NCBI RefSeq assembly: GCF_000021965.1
Contig: NC_011832.1
Coordinates: forward strand, 558,001 to 622,000
Direction of reading: 5' to 3'
DNA from: Methanosphaerula palustris E1-9c
GTDB taxonomy: Archaea > Halobacteriota > Methanomicrobia > Methanomicrobiales > Methanospirillaceae
DNA: 64,000 nt
Made by a program: the position numbers and the translations under genes. Below are positions 44,026 to 52,849 of the stretch, piece after piece; position 1 is the first letter of the stretch, and each line of letters opens with the position of its first letter. A model generated the notes under the pieces. It saw nothing but the letters and a program-made list of their open reading frames with translations, was not told the DNA's origin and ran no database searches.

Positions 44026-44406
44026 TCAGGCCCTGTTGGTCCAGAGCCCGTGCACGCTGCAGTACTCACGTGCCTTGACGTTGATATCAGGGATGCAGAA
44101 CTCTGCCTCTGGTTTATCCCCGGCATTGAGTCTCTTGATGTAGAGTTTGTTCTGGTATCGGACCTCGATCCATTCGATGTGATGCTCAGGGAGCATCGGG
44201 TGCGCTACGGCCCCGACCTTTACCAGGATTCCGTTCGCCGTCTTCTCAATTACAGGCACGTGCTTTTCGTTGCCCTGGTCTGTCATCTTCTCCGGTTCGA
44301 GAAGCATCGGCTGGCCGCAGCAGACCAGATCACCTTCACCACCCCGAACAACCTTTACGATGTTGCCGCACTTCTCACATCGATAGACCTGAAGCATCTC
44401 AGTCAT
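44026..44406 (-). CDS. dfx: desulfoferrodoxin (superoxide reductase)
   Basis: Reduces superoxide to hydrogen peroxide with electrons from rubredoxin. 126 residues: N-terminal desulforedoxin centre YRCEKCGNIVKVV with CCG (FeCys4), then the SOR domain with KHVPVIE near 50, AHPMLPEHHIEWIEV near 68-82 and the last ligands in CSVHGLW at the C-terminus (Fe-His4-Cys). Starts at ATG 44406 (MTEMLQVYRC). Third gene of the rub-fprA-dfx set, 14 bp after fprA. Confidence 0.95.
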   Translation of the reverse strand: MTEMLQVYRCEKCGNIVKVVRGGEGDLVCCGQPMLLEPEKMTDQGNEKHVPVIEKTANGILVKVGAVAHPMLPEHHIEWIEVRYQNKLYIKRLNAGDKPEAEFCIPDINVKAREYCSVHGLWTNRA

Positions 44407-44420
44407 TTTTATCACACTCC

Positions 44421-45608
44421 TTACAGGACTCCTATACTCTCCTTATGCTTCTTAAAAATTTCGTCGGCGAGCCTGGTCAGATCCTTCTGGGTCTCCTCGG
44501 TCGGATACCCTTTCACGGTCACCGGCTCGAGCACCTCGACCTTCAGATGGTTCAGCATCCCGACCAGGGTGTCGACGGTCTTCCCACCCCACCCATACGA
44601 GGTGATCACCGAGACGAACCGGGTCTTGGGCTTGAGGATGTTGGCCAGATAGGCTGCGTATACCACCTTGGGATGCGGGCCGAAGAGGACCGTCGGGGTC
44701 GCGATCACGATCGTGGCCGCGTCGACGAGTGCCATCGCCAGGTCTCCGGTATCGGTCAGGGAGAGCTGGAACTGTTTTACTCCTACACCCCGCTCGGTCA
44801 GAGCCCTGACCAGAAAGTCGACCATCGCCTTGGTCGATCCGTGCATCGAGATGTACGGGATCACGACGGTGTTCTTCACCTCGTCCGAGGTCCAGTCCGC
44901 ATAGGCCTCCAGCACCGTCTCCGGTCGGTCATGGATGGGACCGTGGCTCGGGCAGATGATCGCGATCGGATAAGCCTTCAATCGTTCCAGGTAGCCTTTG
45001 ATGCTGTTGCGGAACGGCATCATGATCTCTGCATAATACCGCTTTGCGTGCGTGTACCACTCTCGGGCGTCACTCATGAACAGATCGCTGGTTGCCATGT
45101 GGGCCCCGAAGAGGTCGCATGAGAAGAGAATTTTGTCCTCCCGCAGGTACGTCAGCATCGTGTCGGGCCAGTGGACCCAGGGGGTGATCAGAAACTCAAG
45201 GGTCTTATCGCCGAGGGAGAGAGTCTCACCGTCCTTGATGACGATGATCTTCTCGTCTTCGATCCCGAGGAAACTTTTGAGCAGGTCCTTGCAGGTCGCA
45301 TTGGTCACCACCTTCGCATCAGAATAGAGTTCAAGGACCAGGGGGAGCAGTCCGGAATGGTCCTGCTCGGCATGATTGACCACCACATAGTCGATATGCC
45401 CAACCCCACCCTTCATCAGGTTGGTGATGAACGGCAGTTCCATCTCCGGGTCGGATGCATCAATCAGAGCGACCTTTTCACTCCCCTGGACCAGGTACGC
45501 ATTGTAACTGGTGCCATGTGGGAGGGGGACCAGTTCGTCGAAGAGCCGGCGATCCCAGTCGACGGTCCCGACAGCGTGGACACCAGGTACGATCTCATTC
45601 GCAGTCAT
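44421..45608 (-). CDS. fprA: F420H2 oxidase FprA (flavodiiron protein)
   Basis: Four-electron reduction of O2 to water, using F420H2 in methanogens (established for FprA of Methanothermobacter and Methanobrevibacter). 395 residues from ATG 45608 (MTANEIVPGVHAVG). Beta-lactamase-like domain with diiron ligands NHAEQDHSG near 83-91, PWVHWPDTML near 148 and CDLFGAH; then a flavodoxin domain from about 250 (VIPYISMHGSTKAMV, FMN-binding; SVITSYGWGG). The longer open frame to 45749 covers the rubredoxin gene and is not used. Confidence 0.96.
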   Translation of the reverse strand: MTANEIVPGVHAVGTVDWDRRLFDELVPLPHGTSYNAYLVQGSEKVALIDASDPEMELPFITNLMKGGVGHIDYVVVNHAEQDHSGLLPLVLELYSDAKVVTNATCKDLLKSFLGIEDEKIIVIKDGETLSLGDKTLEFLITPWVHWPDTMLTYLREDKILFSCDLFGAHMATSDLFMSDAREWYTHAKRYYAEIMMPFRNSIKGYLERLKAYPIAIICPSHGPIHDRPETVLEAYADWTSDEVKNTVVIPYISMHGSTKAMVDFLVRALTERGVGVKQFQLSLTDTGDLAMALVDAATIVIATPTVLFGPHPKVVYAAYLANILKPKTRFVSVITSYGWGGKTVDTLVGMLNHLKVEVLEPVTVKGYPTEETQKDLTRLADEIFKKHKESIGVL

Positions 45609-45615
45609 GATCGTA

Positions 45616-45774
45616 TCAGGCCTTCCGGAACATTGCCTTGCCTGCACCGCAGACCGGGCATGTCCAGTCCTCGGGGAGATCTTCAAAGGCAATGCCCGGG
45701 GTGATGTTCTGCTTCTCTTCTCCGACTGCTGGGTCATAGGTATGGCCACAGATTGTGCAAATGTACATTTCCAT
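45616..45774 (-). CDS. rub: rubredoxin
   Basis: 52 residues, one-iron electron carrier: YICTICGHTYDPAVG near 4-18 and WTCPVCGAGKAMF near 38-50, giving FeCys4. Donates electrons to desulfoferrodoxin and possibly FprA. ATG 45774 (MEMYICTICG) or ATG 45768. First gene of the oxidative-defence operon; the fprA ATG follows 7 bp after its stop. Confidence 0.95.
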   Translation of the reverse strand: MEMYICTICGHTYDPAVGEEKQNITPGIAFEDLPEDWTCPVCGAGKAMFRKA

Positions 45775-46202
45775 CGTAACTCTCCCTCTGGATATATCTC
45801 CTTCTGGATATCATCTATCAGAAGGCCGGATGATTGGATCCTCTCCGGCCTGTCTTTTCGTGGTCGACACGGAATTAAATGTTTCCTGATGGTTCCCTGC
45901 TGGATCCATAACAGGTTCCCACTTGATACTCTGAAACGGAAAAGTGTAATGTGAATGACAATGATAAGCGTTTCTATCCCGGTCAGATTGTCGGTTCTCC
46001 CGATCCTGTGACGTCGCTGCCTGAAATGACTGGGGTTCGTTTCGATCCGTGGCCTCCTGGATCTGATATGCCCTGGTAAAGAACGCGAAGAAACGGTTCT
46101 GGATACTGGCAGTCCTGATCGAAAAACTCTCCAGCAGTGCGATCATAAATTCTATCCGGGAGGTGAACTGCCCCGGGATCCGGGCGTTGAATGCCTCCTT
46201 GG
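45775..46202. other. spacer with an unidentified open frame
   Basis: 428 bp upstream of the rubredoxin gene. The minus strand is open from 46278 to 45811 and reads TKEAFNARIPGQFTSRIEFM, then IALLESFSIRTASIQNRF and FFAFFTRAYQIQEATDR around 46040-46210, which looks like a helical protein segment; the part below about 46030 turns low in quality (Ser, Gln and Arg rich). There is no ribosome site. I read it as a gene remnant continuing the decayed ATPase region. The rubredoxin promoter must lie just above 45774; ATATATCCAGAGGG there may supply it. Confidence 0.3.
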
Positions 46203-47190
46203 TCAGGTCGTCTGTGGAGTGAACGGGGTCAGACCGAAGGTCTGTTGCTGATCGCCGTCGATACCTGCCAGGTACCATCCTTCGATCTCTTTGATCACGA
46301 TGATCACCTTCCGTGGATTCAGGTTCGGGTGCACCGGGGTCCCCGGGTCCTTGAAGACCCTCAGTGGGTGGTTGGTGAAGTAGAGGGTCGCGATCAGCAC
46401 CAGCAGGGTGATCGTGCCATCGGAGAGGGACGAGGCGGGGATCTCCACCACCTGCAGAGCCTGATCCGGTGACTGGCTGACGGTCACTGCTTCGATGAAG
46501 GGTAGCAGGTCCTGCACCAGGGTCATAAAACGTTTCTCTGTCGCCGGCATGGCCAGGATCATGTCCAGCATTGCAGCCATGCTTGCTCCGCCCTCGTCAA
46601 GGTCGGTGGTCAGGCCATCTATGGCCCTCAGTTTCAGCGGCGGGTGTCAAGGTGGTAGATGGCGAAATCTGAAAAGAATGTCGTAATGTCGGACATCGGA
46701 TACACGTTGCTCTTGAGGAGGAGAGAGCCGGCGTCCAGATGCTGGCTTCTATTCTCTGGATAATCACCTCTTCATTGATCATCCCGGCATCGGTCGGCAG
46801 GTCGAAGGTGTACTCGACCCGATCCTTCTGGTGGAGGATCGTTCCTGTCTCACGGGCATCTGGATCACTTCCTCCAAGCATCGGGATCTCGAGGATCATG
46901 CGGTCATCAGCGATGATGTATTCGTCCCCTGAACAGAGCAGGGAGAAGGAATAGGTGCCGGCCGGGTTTCCTCCTGTGGGTGGAATGGGATGTAGGTGCT
47001 GGTCGGGGGGAGGGCGAACCCGACCGCGATGTCCCGCAGCAGCCGGATCACCTGGATCCAGTTGGATTTGTTGGTAGCACTCTGTCCGATCACCACCGAG
47101 ATCTGATGAAGGTCAATGGTTGCCTCGCGAAAACTCTTGAAATTTTTATGAAGAGATGATCCGCCGGCATAAGGATCGGATCTGAACCCG
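46203..47190 (-). pseudogene. AAA-family ATPase (RecF/SMC-like) pseudogene
   Basis: Pieces of one protein occur in different minus-strand frames in the right order. First: KNFKSFREATIDLHQISVVI then GQSATNKSNWIQVIRLLRDI near 47030-47145, the usual start of RecF-like ATPases but with Walker A degraded (NKS for GKS). Then, shifted, GGNPAGTYSFSLLCSGDEYI to RVEYTFDLPTDAGMINEE near 46780-46985. Then DAGSLLLKSNVYPMSD and FFSDFAIYHLDTRR ending in TGA. Then LKLRAIDGLTTDLDEGGASM through SLSDGTITLLVLIATLYF and DPGTPVHPNLNPR near 46270-46640, the SDGT and EEPE-HP motifs with the acids lost. At least three frameshifts or stops. Confidence 0.8.
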
Positions 47191-47227
47191 GAATGATAAA
47201 AATTCTGTCTGACCTGGAGATCCGGGA

Positions 47228-48607
47228 TCAGTTCTCCAGGTCCTGCTGGAATGGAATGGCCCGGGACTGTTTACTGATCAGCAGGTTGTAGGCCCCGGTC
47301 TTTCTGTTCTGCCGGACCAGGACCCCCTGCAGAACCATTCCCTCTCCATATCCGCAGGTTCGAATCGCCCTGTTCTCTTCAGTCTCGTGGTACGCAGGGA
47401 GGACTGCAAAGACCGGCACTGGTGAGGTGCCGTCGCAGAGAAGGAAGACATGATTCTTCGGATCGCCGAGATCAGCCGACATCTTCATGGCCGCACACGA
47501 GACCCGGTGGTTCTCGTGGCTGGCGAGATGAGAGAAGCGTGCATATTTCTTTTCAGAGAGGGGCTCAAAGCGAGTCCTGGTTTTTTTATCCATTCTTATG
47601 ATCGCAGAGGAGAACTTGATGTCCGTGTTCAGGTACCGGTACCCTTCCGGATCGTCAGCCAGCACCTCCATCAGATGGGTCGGTCGGATCGAGCGCCGCT
47701 CTTCAAAGGTCCAGCAGTCCTGGCAGCTGCACCGGCTCCTCCAGAGGTCCGGGCAGGGGCTGTAGACGGTGAGTCCGGCTGCTGCCAGCATCTGCGTGGT
47801 CTTTCTGAGCGCAGAGGAGGCCACCCGTTCTGCGGGTTCGATCAACAGAATAATTCCATCGGGTGCAAGCCGCGAGGTCCATCTCCTGATCAGGTCTGCC
47901 CGGTCCTGGATGCTGCTCTCGTGCAACTCGTTCAAGACGTTTGAGAAGACCAGCAGATCGATCGACACCGGCAGATCCTCCGGCTTCACCTTTGTGATGT
48001 CCTTATTCATCGGTGGAGTCAGGGTGACGGCAGGAACTTCTTTCCCGTAGCCTTCGACCAGATAGCGGTAGGCTTCCCGGTGCTCTTCAGACTGTTCGAT
48101 GGCATGGATCGTGGCGTGACATCCGTGCAAACGCTTCATCAGGTCGATGACCGCGAGCGGGACTACTCCTGGCCCGGATCCTGCATCGACGATCACCATC
48201 TCCTTCTTCAACAGTCCGGCTGCTGCCAGTTCAGAGAAGATGCTGGCAAACTGCAGGTAGTAGACCGGGAACTGGTAGGCGAGATAAGCGATCACACTGT
48301 ACCCGCCCTTGTAGGTGATCGGTTTTTTTGCCTTCTCGTTCCAGTACCGGATCTTCTGTGTAACGATCGCCCGCCTGATCCGGTCGAGGATCACCGGGTC
48401 ATGCCAGTCCTTATCGATCTTTCTGACGATATACTGTTCGATCAGGTTCTGCAGGGCTGTGGGGACAGCGTCGGCTGCCAGGAACGACTGGATCGCTGTC
48501 CGCTCCTGTTCGTCCGGCACGAGTACCGCTGCCTGTTCGCTGACCTTTTGTCCACCTTCTGAATCGGGCAGCGGCCTGTTCTCATTCATCTCTTTCTTAT
48601 GGGCCAT
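47228..48607 (-). CDS. Rsm22-family methyltransferase-like protein with Cys cluster
   Basis: 459 residues related to mitochondrial ribosome assembly factor Rsm22/METTL17. SAM-binding region: KKEMVIVDAGSGPGVVPLAV near 134-153, LLVFSNVLNELHE near 205-217, GIILLIEPAERVAS near 241. A Cys group PCPDLWRSRCSCQDCW near 284-299 and a further Cys near 365 match the family's proposed Fe-S site. Bacterial and archaeal members are thought to act on the small ribosomal subunit, but this is inference. The first 20 residues are unconserved; ATG 48589 is an alternative start. GT2 gene ends 5 bp upstream. Confidence 0.85.
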   Translation of the reverse strand: MAHKKEMNENRPLPDSEGGQKVSEQAAVLVPDEQERTAIQSFLAADAVPTALQNLIEQYIVRKIDKDWHDPVILDRIRRAIVTQKIRYWNEKAKKPITYKGGYSVIAYLAYQFPVYYLQFASIFSELAAAGLLKKEMVIVDAGSGPGVVPLAVIDLMKRLHGCHATIHAIEQSEEHREAYRYLVEGYGKEVPAVTLTPPMNKDITKVKPEDLPVSIDLLVFSNVLNELHESSIQDRADLIRRWTSRLAPDGIILLIEPAERVASSALRKTTQMLAAAGLTVYSPCPDLWRSRCSCQDCWTFEERRSIRPTHLMEVLADDPEGYRYLNTDIKFSSAIIRMDKKTRTRFEPLSEKKYARFSHLASHENHRVSCAAMKMSADLGDPKNHVFLLCDGTSPVPVFAVLPAYHETEENRAIRTCGYGEGMVLQGVLVRQNRKTGAYNLLISKQSRAIPFQQDLEN

Positions 48608-48612
48608 AGGGT

Positions 48613-49545
48613 TCAGTTATCGATCTCCTTATCGCGTGCCTGGTATGCACTGATCATTCGGTTGAAGATTGTCTCGCCGAAGAGAGAGAGGAGGGCGACA
48701 CCCTGATACTTCAGGTTGCCGCGGTTCAGGGCGGCCCCCTTCTTCAGGTAGGTTCTGCCCTTTGCAAACTCTCCGACCGAGGCGAACTGGATCCCAAGCC
48801 TGATGTAATGCTCGGCGAGCAGGGCCGGGAACATCTTGAACTCGTCATAGTGCTTATTGAGTACCATCTCCATCCCGCGGTAGACACTGGTGTTGGTATT
48901 GGAGATGCCGGTCTCAGTGAAGTTGGAGTTGAGCAGCGGTTCATCAATATACGCAAACTTGTAATCCTTGCTGATCCGCAGGAACAGTTCCCACTCCTGC
49001 TTAGCTGGCAGCCCCTCCATCCAGAGTCCGGACTTTTCAAAGCACTCTTTTCTAACCACGGCTGCCTGCGTTGTCACAAAGTTGCCACGCATCAGTTCAT
49101 GGTGAACGTCTCCGTCCCTCTGTTTCACCCAGGTGAACGGGATGTACATCTTCTGGTTGTTGCCCATATGCTTCCAGTAGCCTGAGTAGACGACGCCCAC
49201 CTCCGGGCCCACCATCTCAAAGAGTTTCATATTTTTCTCGAGTTTGTCAGGGAACCAGTCGTCGTCGCTGTCCTGGAAGGCGATGAACGGTCCGCGGGCA
49301 GCCTGGATACCCACATTCCTGGCGTGGTTAGCTCCCTGGTTCGGCTCGTACCTGATATATCTGAGCCGTTCGTCGGTGATGGTCCTGATCACCTCCTCTG
49401 TGGAGTCCTTCGATCCATCATCAACCACGATCAGTTCCAGGTCCCTGTATGTCTGGTTCAGTACACTCTCGATAGCCGTGGGGAGCAGGTGTGCTCTGTT
49501 ATAGGTAGGGAGAATGACACTGACCGTGGGAGTTGTACTCGCCAT
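48613..49545 (-). CDS. family 2 glycosyltransferase
   Basis: GT-A transferase of 310 residues: VSVILPTYNRAHLLPTAIES (8-27), LELIVVDDGSKDSTEEVIR near 35-53, RNVGIQAARGPFIAFQDSDD near 78-97 (DXD-like metal site). The C-terminal half lacks membrane helices, so it is probably a soluble or peripheral enzyme adding a sugar to a lipid- or protein-linked glycan. It has its own promoter (TTCTTTTATACG about 25 bases before the ATG). Confidence 0.92.
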   Translation of the reverse strand: MASTTPTVSVILPTYNRAHLLPTAIESVLNQTYRDLELIVVDDGSKDSTEEVIRTITDERLRYIRYEPNQGANHARNVGIQAARGPFIAFQDSDDDWFPDKLEKNMKLFEMVGPEVGVVYSGYWKHMGNNQKMYIPFTWVKQRDGDVHHELMRGNFVTTQAAVVRKECFEKSGLWMEGLPAKQEWELFLRISKDYKFAYIDEPLLNSNFTETGISNTNTSVYRGMEMVLNKHYDEFKMFPALLAEHYIRLGIQFASVGEFAKGRTYLKKGAALNRGNLKYQGVALLSLFGETIFNRMISAYQARDKEIDN

Positions 49546-49813
49546 ATCAGATCATGTATCGTATAAAAGAATAAACCCTCTCCAATGCCGAATTATTCAG
49601 GTTCTACCCAACTCTCATGTTCACGTTTTTGATCGGTTGACGCGCCGGTGCGACCCGATTGTACCTATCCGTCTTCTGCCTTAAAATTGCATGATATAGG
49701 GGAGGAATCCTTGGTATCCGGTTCCCTTGAACGTTGCACAGGCAGTGCCTGACATTATAAAAAAGCGGTGAGGATTACCCGGGTTGGGTGGCCGCCGGCA
49801 GCCTCCCTGTCCT
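49546..49813. other. intergenic region, no gene seen
   Basis: 268 bp between the GT2 gene promoter and the end of the small gene behind mrp. Holds the GT2 TATA box near 49565-49575 on the minus strand. ATTATAAAAAAG near 49755 is T/A-rich and may end the mrp transcript. Otherwise nothing recognised. Confidence 0.4.
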
Positions 49814-50122
49814 TCACTCTGCCGATCGTTCGGTCACCTCGAGGAGGAGACTGCCGAAGATGACCCGCTCAAGCACCTGAGCCGCGTACCTGATTCGCTG
49901 TGCCTTCTCCATATCCTGGGTGCTATGGATATCTGTATAGATCTGAACCCGGACCAGGGCAAACCTGAGTTGTTCGAGCTCTGGCTCATTGAAGAGTTGG
50001 GCTGAACGGACGATTGGTTCGACTCTGTCAGGCAACTGGTTGAGGTCCTCTAAACAGATGACGATCTCCTTGTAGATCTCCATCTCCTCGCCAGTGCCCT
50101 GCAGCACCCGCATGAACTCCAT
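49814..50122 (-). CDS. unknown small helical protein downstream of mrp
   Basis: 102 residues, all-alpha in appearance (KEIVICLEDLNQLPDRVEPI, RVQIYTDIHSTQDMEKAQRI). Not recognised. The ATG follows the mrp stop with no base between (TGAATG), so it is translated with mrp and likely has a related function, perhaps in Fe-S or nucleotide-protein assembly. No Cys clusters. Confidence 0.7.
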   Translation of the reverse strand: MEFMRVLQGTGEEMEIYKEIVICLEDLNQLPDRVEPIVRSAQLFNEPELEQLRFALVRVQIYTDIHSTQDMEKAQRIRYAAQVLERVIFGSLLLEVTERSAE

Positions 50123-51028
50123 TCAGTTCTCAACTCGCTTGACCAGTTCTTCCATCACGCTGTCGACCGCCTTCCAGGTCGGGCTGTCGCTGTGGCGAAG
50201 CACATAGGGTCTCCCCTCGTCGCCGGCCTCCCGCATGGCCAGGTCGAGCGGGATACTGCCGAGGAACGGAACACTGAACTCTTTTGCGGCTTTCTCTCCT
50301 CCTCCTTTGCCAAAAACGTCGATCTCGGTCTTGCAGTGCGGACAGATCAGCCCGCTCATATTCTCGACGATCCCGAGCACCGGGAGATCGAGTTTCTCGA
50401 TGAACTTGATCGTCTTGCGTGAGTCGAGGATCGCGACCTCCTGTGGCGTCGTCACGATCACAGCGCCCCGAACATTCGGTGCCAGCTGAGCGATCGTCAG
50501 CGCCTCGTCCCCGGTGCCCGGCGGCAGGTCCACGACCAGGTAATCCAGCTGCCCCCAGTTCACTTCGTTTAAGAACTGGCTGATCACACTCATCTTCATC
50601 GGTCCACGCCAGATCACGGGAGTACTGGTGTCCGGGAGCAGGAATGCCATCGAGAGTGCACTCAGTGAACCGGTGATCCGTGCCGGCTCGATCAGATTCC
50701 CGATCACCTGCAGTTTGTAGTCTTCGATTCCGAGCATCTTTGCTACGCTCGGTCCATGCAGGTCCAGGTCGAGAAGACCTACATTAAAGCCGTGGTTTGA
50801 GAGTGCGTACGCGAGATTCACTGCCACTGTGGACTTGCCAACACCACCCTTTCCGCTCAGCACCAGGATCACATGTTTGACATCGATCTTCGCCTTCTCC
50901 GGGAGATGAGATGGTGCACCCTGCGCTCCATGTTCGCTGGCACTCGGGCAGCTCCCGCAGTCCCCGCTGCAGTTCTCCTGTTTCTCCGGTTCAGTACAAA
51001 GTTCACGTTGATCTTGATTATCTGCCAT
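50123..51028 (-). CDS. apbC: Mrp/NBP35 family Fe-S cluster carrier ATPase
   Basis: P-loop ATPase that binds and passes on Fe-S clusters. 301 residues from ATG 51028 (MADNQDQRELCTEPEK). N-terminal NBP35-like Cys group CSGDCGSCP near 20-28; deviant Walker A VLSGKGGVGKSTVAVNLA near 58-75; switch I LLDLDLHGPS; LVVDLPPGTGDEAL near 164; and the CxxC cluster ligands in GLICPHCKTEID near 226-237. The open frame extends 29 codons upstream without similarity. Confidence 0.95.
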   Translation of the reverse strand: MADNQDQRELCTEPEKQENCSGDCGSCPSASEHGAQGAPSHLPEKAKIDVKHVILVLSGKGGVGKSTVAVNLAYALSNHGFNVGLLDLDLHGPSVAKMLGIEDYKLQVIGNLIEPARITGSLSALSMAFLLPDTSTPVIWRGPMKMSVISQFLNEVNWGQLDYLVVDLPPGTGDEALTIAQLAPNVRGAVIVTTPQEVAILDSRKTIKFIEKLDLPVLGIVENMSGLICPHCKTEIDVFGKGGGEKAAKEFSVPFLGSIPLDLAMREAGDEGRPYVLRHSDSPTWKAVDSVMEELVKRVEN

Positions 51029-51232
51029 TGTCATCATCCTCTCTGTTGATCTGGTAGATGATGGTACTGTAGTGACCTGTCTTGGAGATCGCCTGAACAG
51101 GTGTATGATCAACATCCTGAACTGTCGATCTTAGAAACAAGATGAAAGAATCTACAGTGATCCCTACCTGGTTGGTATATAAATCAATTCGTCATGATCG
51201 GATAAAAAACCGAGCATAAGAGCAGATTACCC
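51029..51232. other. intergenic region between mrp and response regulator
   Basis: 204 bp. Contains the mrp promoter region (GGTTGGTATATAAATC near 51170-51186 includes a TATA-like TATATAAAT read on the plus strand) and AT-rich sequence. No gene seen. Confidence 0.35.
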
Positions 51233-52555
51233 TCAATTTGCACTGGGATTCTCTGGTGACCTGGTGAGATTGTTGTCGATCTCCCTGCCCACAATCTGAA
51301 ACTCAACCACAGTCCGGTTCCGGTCGGTGATCGCTCTGCAGACCCAGTGGACTGCTTTGATGCCTTGCGGAGTCGGGAGATGAGCTTCGAGGGCGATGAG
51401 CGGTTCATCTGCTGTCAGGGCTATAATCCTGGATCTGACTGTCTCCCGCTCCTCAGGGGCGAGCAGGTGATAGAGGTCCGCACCGATCAGGTCCTCCCGG
51501 AACCTGTTGCAGGACGTGATGAACGAGGTGTTCACAAAAGTCAGGAGACCGTCCGGGGTGAACCTTGCGACCATGTCGGTCTGATCTTCGATGATCGCCC
51601 GGTACCGGGCCTCACTGATCTCCAGGGCTTTCCGTGTTGTTCTGCGCTCTCTCTCTGTTCTGAGGGAGAAGATCCCATGTGCCATATCCCGTGCCAAACC
51701 CGTCAGGAGGTCCACCTCTTCTGGGTCGAATGCATCGGTCTCGATCGCATAGACCTTCAGAACCCCCCAGACGAATTCGTCATCGATCATTGGGATCGCT
51801 ATTGAGGAGGCATATCCCCGGGCAGCAGCTTCTTTTCGCCAGGCCGCATTGAAGTTGGTCTGAAGGTTTCTGGCTACAGCCGGGGTTCTGGTCCTGATCG
51901 CTGTTCTGGTATGCCCATCACCATCGGCAGTCTCCCGCCAGGAGATGGTCCCGGCTGAGAGGTATCCGTCCTCAAATCCGGCGTAAGCCAGGGGGTGTAT
52001 GATCTTCTCGTCACCTTCGACGGAACCGACCCATGAGAACCGGTATCCTCCGAGGTTTACCAGGGTCTCGCAGATCTGGTGCAACAGTTCCTGTTCATCG
52101 GTGGTTCGGACGATGATCTGGTTGCAGGCCAGAATCATTCTGAGAGCACGATTGTACCGGGTGATCTTCTCATTATCCTTTCGTCGGGTGATCGCAGTCT
52201 GGAGCATATTACGCAGTTCTGCGAACTGCGGGGTAGCATTCCCTCCTTTCTGAAGATAGAAGTCCGCTCCGCAGTTCAGTGCCTCGATCACCACCTCCTC
52301 CCGTCCCCGGCCGGTGAAGAGGACGAACGGAACCTGTTTATCCTGTTTTCGTAGTTCTTTGAGAAAGGAGAGGCCATCCATATCAGGCATCTGATAGTCT
52401 GATATGATCGCATCAAAGGGATGCTCTCTGATCACCTGCAGCGCCTCAGTTGCAGAGGTGAGTGTCTCCACCTGCATATCCCCCCTCTTTTCAAGGAACA
52501 ACTTTCCAATGTCCAGGAGTGATCGCTCATCATCAACATAGAGAACAGAGATCAT
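51233..52555 (-). CDS. response regulator with GAF and PAS domains
   Basis: 440 residues. Receiver domain (SVLYVDDERSLLDIGKLFLE, Asp in AIISDYQMPDMDG, Thr in FVLFTGRG) then a GAF domain (about 150-305: LLHQICETLVNLGGYRFSWV, SSIAIPMIDDEFVWGVLKVY) and a PAS domain (about 318-435: YRAIIEDQTDMVARFTPDGL). No kinase or DNA-binding output, a common methanogen layout. It is divergent from the giant glucan synthetase gene with 294 bp between the starts. Confidence 0.9.
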   Translation of the reverse strand: MISVLYVDDERSLLDIGKLFLEKRGDMQVETLTSATEALQVIREHPFDAIISDYQMPDMDGLSFLKELRKQDKQVPFVLFTGRGREEVVIEALNCGADFYLQKGGNATPQFAELRNMLQTAITRRKDNEKITRYNRALRMILACNQIIVRTTDEQELLHQICETLVNLGGYRFSWVGSVEGDEKIIHPLAYAGFEDGYLSAGTISWRETADGDGHTRTAIRTRTPAVARNLQTNFNAAWRKEAAARGYASSIAIPMIDDEFVWGVLKVYAIETDAFDPEEVDLLTGLARDMAHGIFSLRTERERRTTRKALEISEARYRAIIEDQTDMVARFTPDGLLTFVNTSFITSCNRFREDLIGADLYHLLAPEERETVRSRIIALTADEPLIALEAHLPTPQGIKAVHWVCRAITDRNRTVVEFQIVGREIDNNLTRSPENPSAN

Positions 52556-52849
52556 GGCGGCTCCTCCTGTAATTAATAACGTACTATTTCACTTTCAGCG
52601 TAAAAAAGGGTCTGTTTTGTCTCAGGAGCCTTTTGAAAGACCGTCTTCTGTCTGTTGATTGGATCATTCATCGCTTCTTATTTATACTTCTGGAACCCTC
52701 TGAAACATACTAACTACCCTGATATATTCCGTGGAACAACCGGGAAAACCTTATTTGAGGAGAGGGGTATTATCGGAGAGCGTGGAAAGGTCTGTTGAAT
52801 GCATCGATCGGAAGGGATGGTTCCTTCATGAGTCGGGGAAGGCTGTAGA
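52556..52849 (+). promoter_or_regulatory. divergent promoter region of the response regulator and glucan synthetase
   Basis: No protein gene is seen in this 294 bp. CTTATTTATACTTC near 52676-52689 is a good plus-strand TATA region, leaving a leader of about 140 bases; GATATATTCC near 52720 is an alternative. A seven-codon minicistron, ATG 52828 to TAG (MSRGRL), ends just before the GTG start of the glucan gene, and GGGGAAGG serves as the ribosome site. A stop 21 bases upstream in the gene's own frame confirms that the GTG is the start. Confidence 0.45.
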
